A stretch of DNA of 64,000 bases from Streptomyces koelreuteriae (GTDB taxonomy: Bacteria > Actinomycetota > Actinomycetes > Streptomycetales > Streptomycetaceae). Within the stretch, counting starts at the first letter, position 1. The number at the start of each line of letters is the position of its first letter. The stretch spans positions 5,084,001 to 5,148,000 of the forward strand of contig NZ_CP075896.1 in assembly GCF_018604545.1 (NCBI RefSeq), written 5' to 3'. This document shows, in pieces, positions 50,006 to 57,695 of the stretch. The position numbers and the translations under genes were made by a program. A model generated the notes under the pieces. That model worked only from the letters and a program-made list of their open reading frames with translations, did not search any database and had not been told where the DNA came from.

Positions 50006-52222
50006 TCATGGCCGGACGTCGTGGCCGCCGGCGTCGGCGAGAGTCCAGGGGATCGCCGGGTCGCTGCACGACGCCCGCAGGGTGCCCCCTTCGCGTACGA
50101 CGGTGAAGGTCACGTCCCCGACCGGCACCGTCACGCGGTCGCCGTCCTGGAGGCCGTACGCCCGCAGGGTCACCCCGGCGGCATGGTCGTAGTCCGGGCG
50201 GTCGTCCACCGCGCCCACCGGGATCACGGCCCCGGGCCGGACCAGCAGCGGCACGCTTCTGAAGCCGTGCCGCTCGCGCACCCAGCGCGGGCCGGTCACC
50301 GTCTCCCCGGTCAGGAAGTGGGTCCAGGTGCCCTCGGGGACGTAGTAGGTGACGTCGCCCTCGTCGCTGAACACCGGCGCGACCAGCAGGTCCGGGCCGA
50401 GCATGTACTGCCGCTCCAGATGCGCGCACCCCGGGTCGTCCGGGAACTCCAGCACCATCGCCCGCATCACCGGCACACCCTCGGTGTGGGCGGTCCGGGC
50501 CGCCTCGTACAGATAGGGCATGAGGCGCAGTTTCAGCCGGGTGAAGTGGCGCGCGACCTCCACGGACTCCTCGTCGAACAGCCAGGGCACGCGGTACGAC
50601 GAGGAGCCGTGCAGCCGGCTGTGCGAGGAGAGCAGGCCGAAGGCCAGCCAGCGCTTGAACAGGGCCGGGGTCGGCGTGCCCTCGAAGCCGCCGATGTCAT
50701 GGCTCCAGAAGCCGAAGCCCGACAGACCGAGGGACAGGCCGCCGCGCAGGGACTCGGCCATCGACTCGTAGGTCGCCTCGCAGTCGCCGCCCCAGTGCAC
50801 CGGGAACTGCTGGCTGCCCGTCGTCGCCGAGCGGGCGAAGAGAACGGCCTCCTCCTCGCCGCGGTGCTTGCGCAGTACCTCGAAGACCGTGCGGTTGTAG
50901 AGGTACGTGTAGTAGTTGTGCATCCGCTCCGGGTCGGAGCCGTCGGACCAGGCCACATCGAGCGGCACGCGCTCGCCGAAGTCCGTCTTGAAGCAGTCGA
51001 CGCCCTGCGCGAGCAGCGCCTCCAGCTTGGCGGCGTACCAGTCGCGGGCGGCTGGGCTCGTGAAATCGACCAGGGCCATGCCGGGCTGCCACATGTCCCA
51101 CTGCCAGACGCTGCCGTCCGGGCGCCTCAGCAGATGCCCGAGCGCCCTGCCCTCGGCGAACAGCGGGGAGCGCTGCGCGATGTACGGGTTGATCCAGACG
51201 CTGACGCGCAGGTCACGGGCCTTGAGCCGGGCCAGCATGCCCTCCGGGTCCGGGAAGACCCGCGGATCCCACCGGAAGTCGCACCACTGGTACTCGCGCA
51301 TCCAGAAGCAGTCGAAGTGGAAGACGGAGAGCGGGAGCTCACGCTCCCTCATGCCCTCGATGAAGGACGTCACCGTCTCCTCGTCGTACGAGGTGGTGAA
51401 GGACGTCGAAAGCCACAGGCCGAACGACCAGGCGGGCGGCAGCGCCGGGCGGCCGGTCAGGGCCGTGTACTTGCGCAGGATGTCCTTCGGGGTCGGGCCG
51501 TAGATGACGTAGTACGTCAGCTCCTGGGTCTCCGCGCTGAACTGCACCCGGGACACGACCTCCGAGGCGACCTCGAAGGAGACCTGGCCCGGGTGGTCGA
51601 CGAAGACGCCGTAGCCCGCGTCCGTGAGGTAGAAGGGCACGTTCTTGTAGGCCTGTTCGCTGCACGTGCCGCCGTCGGCCTGCCAGATGTCGACGACCTG
51701 CCCGTTCTTCACCAGCGGGCCGAAGCGCTCACCGAGGCCGTAGACGGAGGTGCCGACCTGGAGCACTAGCTGTTCGCGCAGGTGGTGGGCGCCGGTCGCG
51801 TCCCGCATGATGCCCATGCTCTGGTGACCGCTGCCGGTCAGCGCCCGGCCGCCCGCGGCGAACTCGACGTGCCAGGGGCCGCCGCGGGCCACCCGGACCG
51901 ACAGGTCGCCCGAGGCCAGGGTCGTGTGCTCGTCGTCGTACGCGATCCGCGCGGTCGGGTGGGAGTCGGTGAGTTCGAACTCCGGGCCCCGGGGCTGCCC
52001 GCCCGTGAAGTGCGTCAGTGTCAGGCCGATGACGTCGGCCATGGGGGTGTGGGCGCGCAGTGTCAGGACGGGGCCCGTCATCAGGTCGCCGCGGGAGCGG
52101 ATGGGCCGGGTCGGCGCGTGGAACTCCAGCGCGCCGTCCGACTCGGTGACGTCGAGGACCTCGGCCGGGTAGGCCGCGGTGACGCCCTCGCGCAGAAGCC
52201 AGTAGCCGTCGGTGAACTTCAT
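50006..52222 (-). CDS. yicI: Alpha-xylosidase, glycoside hydrolase family 31 (YicI-like)
   Basis: A GH31 enzyme of 738 residues without a signal peptide, so intracellular. It has the YicI layout: N-terminal beta-sandwich, (beta/alpha)8 barrel and two C-terminal beta domains. The nucleophile is Asp in FKTDFGERVP, the acid/base is Asp in HWGGDCEATYE, and FHFDCFWMREYQWCDF is the YicI-type substrate-binding loop. It releases alpha-xylose from isoprimeverose-type units of xyloglucan; other alpha-glycosides are possible. The ATG at 52222 has GAGGA upstream. Two LacI-type palindromes lie 33-68 nt upstream of the start, so it is likely sugar-regulated by a LacI repressor encoded elsewhere. Confidence 0.92.
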   Translation of the reverse strand: MKFTDGYWLLREGVTAAYPAEVLDVTESDGALEFHAPTRPIRSRGDLMTGPVLTLRAHTPMADVIGLTLTHFTGGQPRGPEFELTDSHPTARIAYDDEHTTLASGDLSVRVARGGPWHVEFAAGGRALTGSGHQSMGIMRDATGAHHLREQLVLQVGTSVYGLGERFGPLVKNGQVVDIWQADGGTCSEQAYKNVPFYLTDAGYGVFVDHPGQVSFEVASEVVSRVQFSAETQELTYYVIYGPTPKDILRKYTALTGRPALPPAWSFGLWLSTSFTTSYDEETVTSFIEGMRERELPLSVFHFDCFWMREYQWCDFRWDPRVFPDPEGMLARLKARDLRVSVWINPYIAQRSPLFAEGRALGHLLRRPDGSVWQWDMWQPGMALVDFTSPAARDWYAAKLEALLAQGVDCFKTDFGERVPLDVAWSDGSDPERMHNYYTYLYNRTVFEVLRKHRGEEEAVLFARSATTGSQQFPVHWGGDCEATYESMAESLRGGLSLGLSGFGFWSHDIGGFEGTPTPALFKRWLAFGLLSSHSRLHGSSSYRVPWLFDEESVEVARHFTRLKLRLMPYLYEAARTAHTEGVPVMRAMVLEFPDDPGCAHLERQYMLGPDLLVAPVFSDEGDVTYYVPEGTWTHFLTGETVTGPRWVRERHGFRSVPLLVRPGAVIPVGAVDDRPDYDHAAGVTLRAYGLQDGDRVTVPVGDVTFTVVREGGTLRASCSDPAIPWTLADAGGHDVRP

Positions 52223-52254
52223 GTGGGGGGTCCTCAACTTCCCGGCGCATGGTG

Positions 52255-52269
52255 TCGAAGCGGTTTCGA
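52255..52269. promoter_or_regulatory. LacI-family operator, imperfect
   Basis: TCGAAGCGGTTTCGA upstream of the GH31 gene; the arms TCGAA/TTCGA are inverted, as in the nearby perfect site. Confidence 0.6.
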
Positions 52270-52276
52270 GGGGGTA

Positions 52277-52290
52277 TCGAAGCGCTTCGA
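52277..52290. promoter_or_regulatory. LacI-family operator, perfect palindrome
   Basis: TCGAAGCGCTTCGA, a perfect 14-nt palindrome with the central CG typical of LacI-family sites, 55 nt upstream of the GH31 start codon. Confidence 0.75.
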
Positions 52291-52321
52291 CAGTCGAACG
52301 TATGCGGGGTGTGTGAGGGCG

Positions 52322-53530
52322 TCAATGGGGTGTCCAGGAATTGGTGAAGCGTTTCGACGCCGTGGCCAGGGACAGCAGTAGGGCCAGGGCCGCCGCCGTC
52401 ACCGGGATGCCGTATCCGGCCGTCGCCGACACATGCTCCACCGTCCAGCCGCCGAGCGCGCCGCCACCGGCGATGCCGCCCAGCAGGCCGGTCACCGCGA
52501 GGGTCATGCCCTCGTTCAGCCGGCCCTCGGGGGTGCGCTGCTGGACCAGCGTCATGGTGGTGACCATCGTCGGGGCCGTCGCCATCCCGGCGACCAGCAG
52601 CGCGCCCGCGAGACAGAGGAGAGAGCCGGTGAGGCTCGCCGCGAGCAGCGGCAGCGCCAGCAAGGCGGCCATCGCGGCCACGCACCACGGCAGCCGTGCC
52701 GCCGCCGGCCCGGTGGGCTTCGCGGCGCCGTACAGCAGACCCGCCGCGCAGGAACCGGCCGCCTGGAGCGCGAGTACGGCACCGGCCGCCGACTGGTGCC
52801 CCTGCCGGTCGGCGAACGCGAGCGTGACGACCTCCGTCGAGCCGAAGATCCCGCCCATCGCCAGACAGACCGCGAGCAGCGGGGGCATGCCGGGGGCGCG
52901 CAGCGGCGCCTTCGCGGGTATCTCCTCGCGGACCGGCGGCTCCGTCGCACGCCGGGTCGTGAACAGGAGCATCCCCGTCAGCAGCAGCACCGCGCCGACG
53001 AGCGTGCCCGCCTCCGGGAAGAACGCCCCGCACAGGAAGGCCGCGAGCACCGGACCCAGCATGAAGCACAGTTCGTCCGCGGCCTGCTCGAAGGAGTGGG
53101 CGGTGTGCAGGCCCTTCGGGTCGCCGGCCAGCAGATGCGCCCAGCGGGCCCGGGACATGCCGCCGGTGTTGGGGGTCGTGGCGGTGGCGGCGTAGGAGGC
53201 GAACAGGGTCCAGTCCGGGGCGTCGAGGCGCACGCACAGCAGGAGCGAGAGGGAGCCGAGGACGGCGATCAGCGTGGCGGGCAGGGCCACCCGGGCCTGT
53301 CCGTGCCGGTCGACGAGCCGCGCGGTCCACGGCGCGACCACCGCGGTCGCCGCGAGCCCCGTCGCCGTGACGGCGCCGGCCAGGGCGTACGAGCCCCGCG
53401 TCCCGGCGATCATGACGACCGCGCTGACGCTGAACATGCCCATCGGCAGCCGGGCGATCAGGTTCCCGGCGGTGAACGCGCGGGCGCCCGGCAGGCTGAA
53501 GAGACGGCGGTACGGGGTGAGGTGCGGCAT
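52322..53530 (-). CDS. MFS transporter
   Basis: A major facilitator protein of 402 residues with about 12 predicted helices in two halves. It starts with the cytoplasmic MPHLTPYRRLFSLPGARAFT; helix 1-2 and later loops contain WTARLVDRHGQARVALP, a variant of the A-motif between helices 2 and 3. It is probably an exporter of small molecules; the substrate is unknown. The ATG at 53530 is clear. Its 3' end lies 99 nt before the GH31 gene on the same strand and contains a third LacI-like half-site. A long inverted repeat lies 29 nt upstream of its start. Co-regulation with the GH31 gene is possible but unproven. Confidence 0.88.
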   Translation of the reverse strand: MPHLTPYRRLFSLPGARAFTAGNLIARLPMGMFSVSAVVMIAGTRGSYALAGAVTATGLAATAVVAPWTARLVDRHGQARVALPATLIAVLGSLSLLLCVRLDAPDWTLFASYAATATTPNTGGMSRARWAHLLAGDPKGLHTAHSFEQAADELCFMLGPVLAAFLCGAFFPEAGTLVGAVLLLTGMLLFTTRRATEPPVREEIPAKAPLRAPGMPPLLAVCLAMGGIFGSTEVVTLAFADRQGHQSAAGAVLALQAAGSCAAGLLYGAAKPTGPAAARLPWCVAAMAALLALPLLAASLTGSLLCLAGALLVAGMATAPTMVTTMTLVQQRTPEGRLNEGMTLAVTGLLGGIAGGGALGGWTVEHVSATAGYGIPVTAAALALLLSLATASKRFTNSWTPH

Positions 53531-53558
53531 GGCCCCACCGTCGCCCGGGGGTGATCAA

Positions 53559-53610
53559 GCGGTCCAACACCTGTTCCGTACGGACTCACGCACCTGTGTT
53601 GTAGGACCGC
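53559..53610. promoter_or_regulatory. Inverted repeat upstream of the MFS gene
   Basis: GCGGTCCAACAC (53559-53570) pairs with GTGTTGTAGGACCGC (53596-53610), with a 3-nt bulge and a 25-nt spacer. ACCTGT occurs once within the spacer and once at the right arm. It could be an operator or a leader stem-loop. Confidence 0.45.
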
Positions 53611-53708
53611 CTGATGCTTCTATTGGCGCGTGGAAAAGATGCTCAACGGGGAAATCCTTCACTCGTTTGCCGCGCATCCGCCGATGTGGGCCGACGGTTA
53701 GTCGGTAC

Positions 53709-53954
53709 ATGACCGAGGCGACCAGGAAAAATGGCTGGGCGGTAACGCTCGGCCCGTACACCTACATTCCCGCTCCGGCGCACTCGTCGGCCACCGTCAA
53801 CGGCACGCTCACCAACGGCGGTTGCCCGGTCACGCTGCAGGTGACCGAGCCGGTTCTGCGCGATTTCATCGATGTCATGAGTGTGCTGGAAAAGGATCTT
53901 GCGCGACGGTGGATCAGTGCCACGGAATGGCCCGCATTCGCGCTTGCGGAATAG
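53709..53954 (+). CDS. Small hypothetical protein
   Basis: A protein of 81 residues, MTEATRKNGWAVTLGPYTYIPAP at the start and DLARRWISATEWPAFALAE at the end. The pattern suggests a small alpha/beta cytoplasmic protein; no signal peptide, membrane helix or catalytic motif is visible. The codon usage is clearly that of a coding region (GC at third positions) although less extreme than its neighbours. No Shine-Dalgarno is visible before ATG 53709. It is 12 nt upstream of the DUF2637 gene and probably co-transcribed with it. I do not recognise a family. Confidence 0.65.
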   Translation: MTEATRKNGWAVTLGPYTYIPAPAHSSATVNGTLTNGGCPVTLQVTEPVLRDFIDVMSVLEKDLARRWISATEWPAFALAE

Positions 53955-53966
53955 TCGGGTCGCGCG

Positions 53967-54827
53967 ATGTATGACAATAAAATCGAAGGCAGTGGCCGGC
54001 ACCGGGCTCCGTCCCGGGAGTTCTTCACCCCCCTGACACCACCGGACCCGACCTGGGATCCGGCCGAGGAACTGGCGTTCATCCTCGAGGAGGCGCTGGG
54101 GCAGCAGGCGGCGAGGGTTCCCGCCCCTCGTGACGAGGTGATCGAGGCGGACCTGGACCCGATGGATCCGGAGCCCGTACCGGTCCGGGTCCCGTCGGGC
54201 GCCCATATGAGGCGGCTCCAGGACATCACCGAGGAACTGCCGCCGGTGCGGGACGTCCACCGGCGCCACCGCAAGGTCCGCATCCGCAAGAGACCCGGCC
54301 TGCTCCGCACCACCAGCCTCTTCGTCGCCGCCCTGGCGGCCGTCATCGCCTCCGCGGTGAGCCTCCTGGGCGGCATGGTCGCCTACGACCCCCTGCGCCT
54401 GGTCGGCGTCTCCCCCGAGGGGAAGAGCTTCGGCAGCTGGTGGCCCCTGCTGGTGTACGGGCCCTGGCTGGTGGCCTCCCTGTCCGTGCTGCGGGCCGCG
54501 CTCCACCAGCGCCGTGCCGTGCACTCCTGGTGTGTCGTCCTGGTCTTCTCCTGCGTCGCCGTACTGCTCTGTGTCGCCCAGGCGCCGAGGACCGTGCTCG
54601 GCACCGCGGCGGCCGCCCTCCCGGGCGTCGCGGCCCTGGCCTGCTTCCAGCAGGTCGTCCGCCAGATCACCCTGACCCGCCCACCCCTGCGCACGGTGCC
54701 CCGGCACCGCCTGGGCCAGACCGGCGCACGGGACACCTCCGGCCCCGACACCGGCACCGGCACCGGCACCGACGCCGGCGAGGGGACGAGACAGGGCGGG
54801 GCATCCGGGCGGGGCACCGGCTCCTGA
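53967..54827 (+). CDS. DUF2637-type membrane protein
   Basis: A protein of 286 residues. A polar, acidic N-terminal ~110 residues, including the basic stretch RDVHRRHRKVRIRKRPGL just before the membrane, are followed by four hydrophobic helices (about 117-240). GMVAYDPLRLVG, WWPLLVYGPWLVASLSVLRAALHQRRAVHSWCVVLVF and CFQQVVRQITL match DUF2637, a Streptomyces family also found as plasmid transfer-spread (SpdB-like) proteins. The C-terminal ~40 residues are Gly/Thr rich and disordered. Its role is unknown; chromosomal members may be derived from mobile plasmids. It lies directly upstream of a tandem-repeat array. Confidence 0.72.
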   Translation: MYDNKIEGSGRHRAPSREFFTPLTPPDPTWDPAEELAFILEEALGQQAARVPAPRDEVIEADLDPMDPEPVPVRVPSGAHMRRLQDITEELPPVRDVHRRHRKVRIRKRPGLLRTTSLFVAALAAVIASAVSLLGGMVAYDPLRLVGVSPEGKSFGSWWPLLVYGPWLVASLSVLRAALHQRRAVHSWCVVLVFSCVAVLLCVAQAPRTVLGTAAAALPGVAALACFQQVVRQITLTRPPLRTVPRHRLGQTGARDTSGPDTGTGTGTDAGEGTRQGGASGRGTGS

Positions 54828-54865
54828 GGCCTGTGCTGTCGGGAGGCGGCGACGCCTGTGCCCCT

Positions 54866-55063
54866 GCGCTTCCGGGAGGCGCCGCCGCCTGTGCCCCTGC
54901 GCTTCCGGGAGGCGCCGCCGCCTGTGCCCCTGCGCTTCCGGGAGGCGCCGCCGCCTGTGCCCCTGCGCTTCCGGGAGGCGCCGCCGCCTGTGCCCCTGCG
55001 CTTCCGGGAGGCGCCGCCGCCTGTGCCCCTGCGCTTTCGGGAGGCGCCGCCGCCTGTGCCCCT
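54866..55063. repeat. Tandem array, six 33-nt units
   Basis: Six contiguous 33-nt units beginning GCGCTTCCGGGAGGCGCCGC; five appear identical and the sixth has one C-to-T change. A degenerate unit precedes (from about 54832) and a partial one follows. Each unit has a small AGGCG/CGCCT stem. No spacers, so it is not a CRISPR array. Confidence 0.92.
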
Positions 55064-55350
55064 GCGCTGTTCGTGAGCGGTGTCGCCTGATCCCTCGCGC
55101 GCTCGGGGAGCGGCGTCGCTCGCGTCTTCGCGCGGTGGGCAGCGGCGTCGCTTGATTCCCTGGGCGCGCGGGGCCGCCGGCTTGAGCCGTCGTGCTGTTG
55201 GGCAGCGGCGCTGACCGCGGCCCCGTGGTGTCGGGGAGCGGTGGCGCCTCCACCCTCGCGATGCTGGGCGGCAACGTCGCCCGAGCCCTCCCGCGATCAC
55301 AGGCAGCGGCGTCGCCCGCCCCCGATGTCGGGCAGCGGCATCCTGCCGCC
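55064..55350. repeat. Decayed repeat units next to the 33-nt array
   Basis: Recurring pieces such as GGGGAGCGGCGTCGC, GGGCAGCGGCGTCGC and GGGCAGCGGCGCTGA at roughly 30-40 nt spacing look like diverged relatives of the 33-nt unit. Confidence 0.5.
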
Positions 55351-55375
55351 GCCCCCCCCGCTGTAGGTTCGCCGC

Positions 55376-56341
55376 ATGCCCGCCCACCTCGATCCCCGTC
55401 TGCTGCGTGGCTTCGTCACCGTTGCCGAGGAGCTGCACTTCACGCGTGCCGCGGTGCGGCTTCATGTGGCGCAGCAGGCGCTCAGCCGGGATGTGCGGCG
55501 GCTGGAGCGGGAGCTGGGTGCCGAGCTGTTCGTGCGGACCACCCGGCAGGTGACGCTCACGCCCGAGGGGGAGCGGCTGCTGCCGTACGCCCGGAGGGTG
55601 CTGACGGCGCAGGACGAGCTGCTCGCCGCCTTCGACCAGGCCCGGCCCCTGCTGGTCGACCTCAACTCCCCGGGCCTGGTCACACCGCGCCGGGTGCTGC
55701 ACCTGGCGCGTGAACTCGCCCCCGGGCACGAGCTGATGGCCCGGTACGAGAGCGGCCTGACCGGAGCCGCCGGGGAGTTGCTCGCCGGGCGGCTGGACGC
55801 GTCGTTCGGACGGTTCGAGGGACTGGACCCGGCGCTGCGGACCGGGCTCGACCACCAGCCCGTGCGGTACGAGCCGATGGCGGTCGTGCTGCCCGAGGAC
55901 CACCGGCTGGCCGCGCTGGAGGCCGTGCCGCTCGCCGAGCTGGCCGGCGAGACCGTCTACGCGGGGGCCGGCAATCCGCGCACACCGGAGTGGACCGGCC
56001 TCGCACGGCAGCTTTTCGACGGACGGGGCATCGAGATCGCGCCACCCGCGCCGCTGGCCGTGGGCGAGGAGGAGTTCCAGCGCGTGATGGCCAGAACACG
56101 CAACCCGGTCCTGGCCGTCGTGGGGTTCCCGGCCCTGCCGTCCATGGTGTCGCGGCCCCTGGTCGACCCCGTTCCGCTGTCTCCCGTGTCGCTGGTGTGG
56201 CGCAGGGGACTGACCCATCCCGCGTTCGACGCGCTGCGCCGGGCGGCGGCCCGGCTCGCGGTGGAGGAGGGCTGGCTGGACAGGCCCGCGGGGGCCTGGA
56301 TTCCGGCCGAGGGCGATGTCCGCATGGCGTCCCGCGACTGA
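55376..56341 (+). CDS. LysR family transcriptional regulator
   Basis: A LysR regulator of 321 residues. The winged helix covers about residues 5-65 (LLRGFVTVAEELHFTRAAVRLHVAQQALSRDVRRLERELG, TLTPEGERLLPYA), followed by a linker helix and a periplasmic-binding-protein-like effector domain (about 95-300) with low resemblance to characterised members. The ATG at 55376 gives the family N-terminus MPAHLDPRLLRGFV. It is on the same strand as matA, 161 nt upstream, so regulation of the mat exopolysaccharide genes or of the upstream MFS gene is possible. There is no divergent partner, which is unusual for LysR. The target is unknown. Confidence 0.92.
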   Translation: MPAHLDPRLLRGFVTVAEELHFTRAAVRLHVAQQALSRDVRRLERELGAELFVRTTRQVTLTPEGERLLPYARRVLTAQDELLAAFDQARPLLVDLNSPGLVTPRRVLHLARELAPGHELMARYESGLTGAAGELLAGRLDASFGRFEGLDPALRTGLDHQPVRYEPMAVVLPEDHRLAALEAVPLAELAGETVYAGAGNPRTPEWTGLARQLFDGRGIEIAPPAPLAVGEEEFQRVMARTRNPVLAVVGFPALPSMVSRPLVDPVPLSPVSLVWRRGLTHPAFDALRRAAARLAVEEGWLDRPAGAWIPAEGDVRMASRD

Positions 56342-56502
56342 CACGATTCGGTACGCGGTCCACACCGATCCTCCGCGTGCGCTACATTCAACGCCTGAGC
56401 ACGGTGTGGTAATGGGGGGCGCTCGGACGGGCGAGGGGGCCCGGTCCGACGGCGGGTGCTCAGGTCGTCAGCGCACCTGAACCATCCCGTGGGGGGAAGT
56501 GC

Positions 56503-57531
56503 GTGCGCGTGGAAAATTGGCGAGAAGACGCCCAACCGCAGTGGCCCGAGGCCGCGGCGGTGACCGGTGAACTCCCCACGGACGGCAGAGTCCAGGACCG
56601 CAGAGCCACCCAGCTCTTCGCCGGGAGCGACCTCCAGGGGACCGGCCACGGGCTGCCCGCCGGGACGGAGATACTGCGCGGCATCCCCCGGCAGAGCGAG
56701 GGCGAGTTCGACTCGTCCCTCCCGGGCCCCGGCGCCCGGCCCGCCGTCCGCGACCCCTGGCAGGAGCCCGGGGAAACCGCAGGGGAGACCGACGACCCGT
56801 CCGAGCACAGCCACGACCCGCACGAGGTCACCGTCCAACTCGACGCCGTCCAGCTCGGGGACGGTTTCGTACGGCAGGTCAAGGAAGGTCCCGGCGCGGG
56901 CGCCGAAGCCGCCGACTCGCCCGTGTTCGTCGACGAGTCCGGCCGCCGCAGCCGCCGCTTCCGCCGGATCGGTATGGCCGTCGCGCTGGCCTGCGGGGTC
57001 TACGCGGTCGTCATCGTCGCCACGCTGATGTCGGGCAACTCCCAGGCTCCCTGGCTGCCCGTGCCGGGCCAGAAGGAGGCCCCGCCGGCCGGCCAGGTCG
57101 ACACCCCGCCGGTGCCCGAGCGCTCGGCACCGACCGACGAAGCCGGCACCACCGCCCCGGGCAGCACACCGACCACCGTCGAGGGCACGGCACCCGCGCC
57201 CGGCGCGAGCGCCGGCGACCCCGCGGACCCCGTCGCCCCCGCGGCCCCCGGCCGTTCCGGTACGACCACCAAGCCCTCGCCGACCGCGTCCCGGACCGCA
57301 CCGGCCCCGGGCACCGGCGCCACCGACCCGACCCCGAGCAAGCCGGCGGACCCGCCGAGCACGCCGACGACCGAGCCGTCGCCGCCCGGCGAACCCACGC
57401 CCCTGCCGACCGAGACGACCGGCACCGGCACGGTCGCCGACGGCCCGGCCGCGACCCAGCCGGTCGCACAGTCACCCGTCGCCGACCAGCCCGCGGCCGA
57501 GCCGCCGGCGGCCGACCAGCCCGCGGCCTGA
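56503..57531 (+). CDS. matA: MatA-like membrane protein of the mycelial aggregation locus
   Basis: A protein of 342 residues. A polar N-terminal ~145 residues is probably cytoplasmic, followed by RRSRRFRRIG and one transmembrane helix (about 157-177, MAVALACGVYAVVIVATLM). The outside part is a long Pro/Thr/Ala-rich disordered stalk ending in PVADQPAAEPPAADQPAA repeats. Position directly before matB matches S. coelicolor SCO2963 (matA). In Streptomyces lividans matAB are required for pellet formation through a poly-N-acetylglucosamine-like polymer. MatA has no catalytic motif and probably assists export or assembly. The GTG at 56503 has a GGGGGGAAG site before it. Confidence 0.82.
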   Translation: MRVENWREDAQPQWPEAAAVTGELPTDGRVQDRRATQLFAGSDLQGTGHGLPAGTEILRGIPRQSEGEFDSSLPGPGARPAVRDPWQEPGETAGETDDPSEHSHDPHEVTVQLDAVQLGDGFVRQVKEGPGAGAEAADSPVFVDESGRRSRRFRRIGMAVALACGVYAVVIVATLMSGNSQAPWLPVPGQKEAPPAGQVDTPPVPERSAPTDEAGTTAPGSTPTTVEGTAPAPGASAGDPADPVAPAAPGRSGTTTKPSPTASRTAPAPGTGATDPTPSKPADPPSTPTTEPSPPGEPTPLPTETTGTGTVADGPAATQPVAQSPVADQPAAEPPAADQPAA

Positions 57532-57577
57532 GCGCTTCGCTGAAGGCGCCGCGACGGGCCGCCGTTCCTCTGCGGCA

Positions 57578-57655
57578 CCGTCGTGGCCGGTCGCGCGGTT
57601 CCCCGCGCCCCCTCAGGGCGCTGCCGTAGCACCCGCGCCCCTTTGAGGGCGCTTC
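57578..57655 (+). repeat. Common Streptomyces intergenic repeat fragment
   Basis: CCGTCGTGGCCGGTCGCGCG and GTTCCCCGCGCCCC, followed by two GCGCCCC/GAGGGCGC-type ends. From memory this element (GGTCGCGC-GTTCCCCGCGCCCC) is widespread between Streptomyces genes. It lies in the 164-nt matA-matB gap. Confidence 0.55.
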
Positions 57656-57695
57656 CGTACCACCCACTCCCGCACCACCCGGAGTACCACCACCC

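Larger units (their letters stand above)
54828..55375. other. Intergenic region with tandem repeats
   Basis: These 548 nt between the DUF2637 and LysR genes consist of a 33-nt tandem array followed by ~270 nt of diverged units of similar composition. No gene is supported, although several frames are open because 33 is a multiple of three. The last 20-30 nt must hold the LysR gene start signals. Confidence 0.65.

Noticed and set aside
54866..55063. CRISPR-like appearance of regular repeats
   Set aside because: Units are contiguous with no spacers and there is no cas gene.
54858..55076. Plus-strand frame of PLRFREAPPPV repeats
   Set aside because: No start signal, no unique sequence, explained fully by the tandem array.
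53643..55274. Minus-strand frame with RRRRLPEAQGH repeats
   Set aside because: The repeats are the 33-nt array read in another frame; the rest is antisense to the DUF2637 gene.
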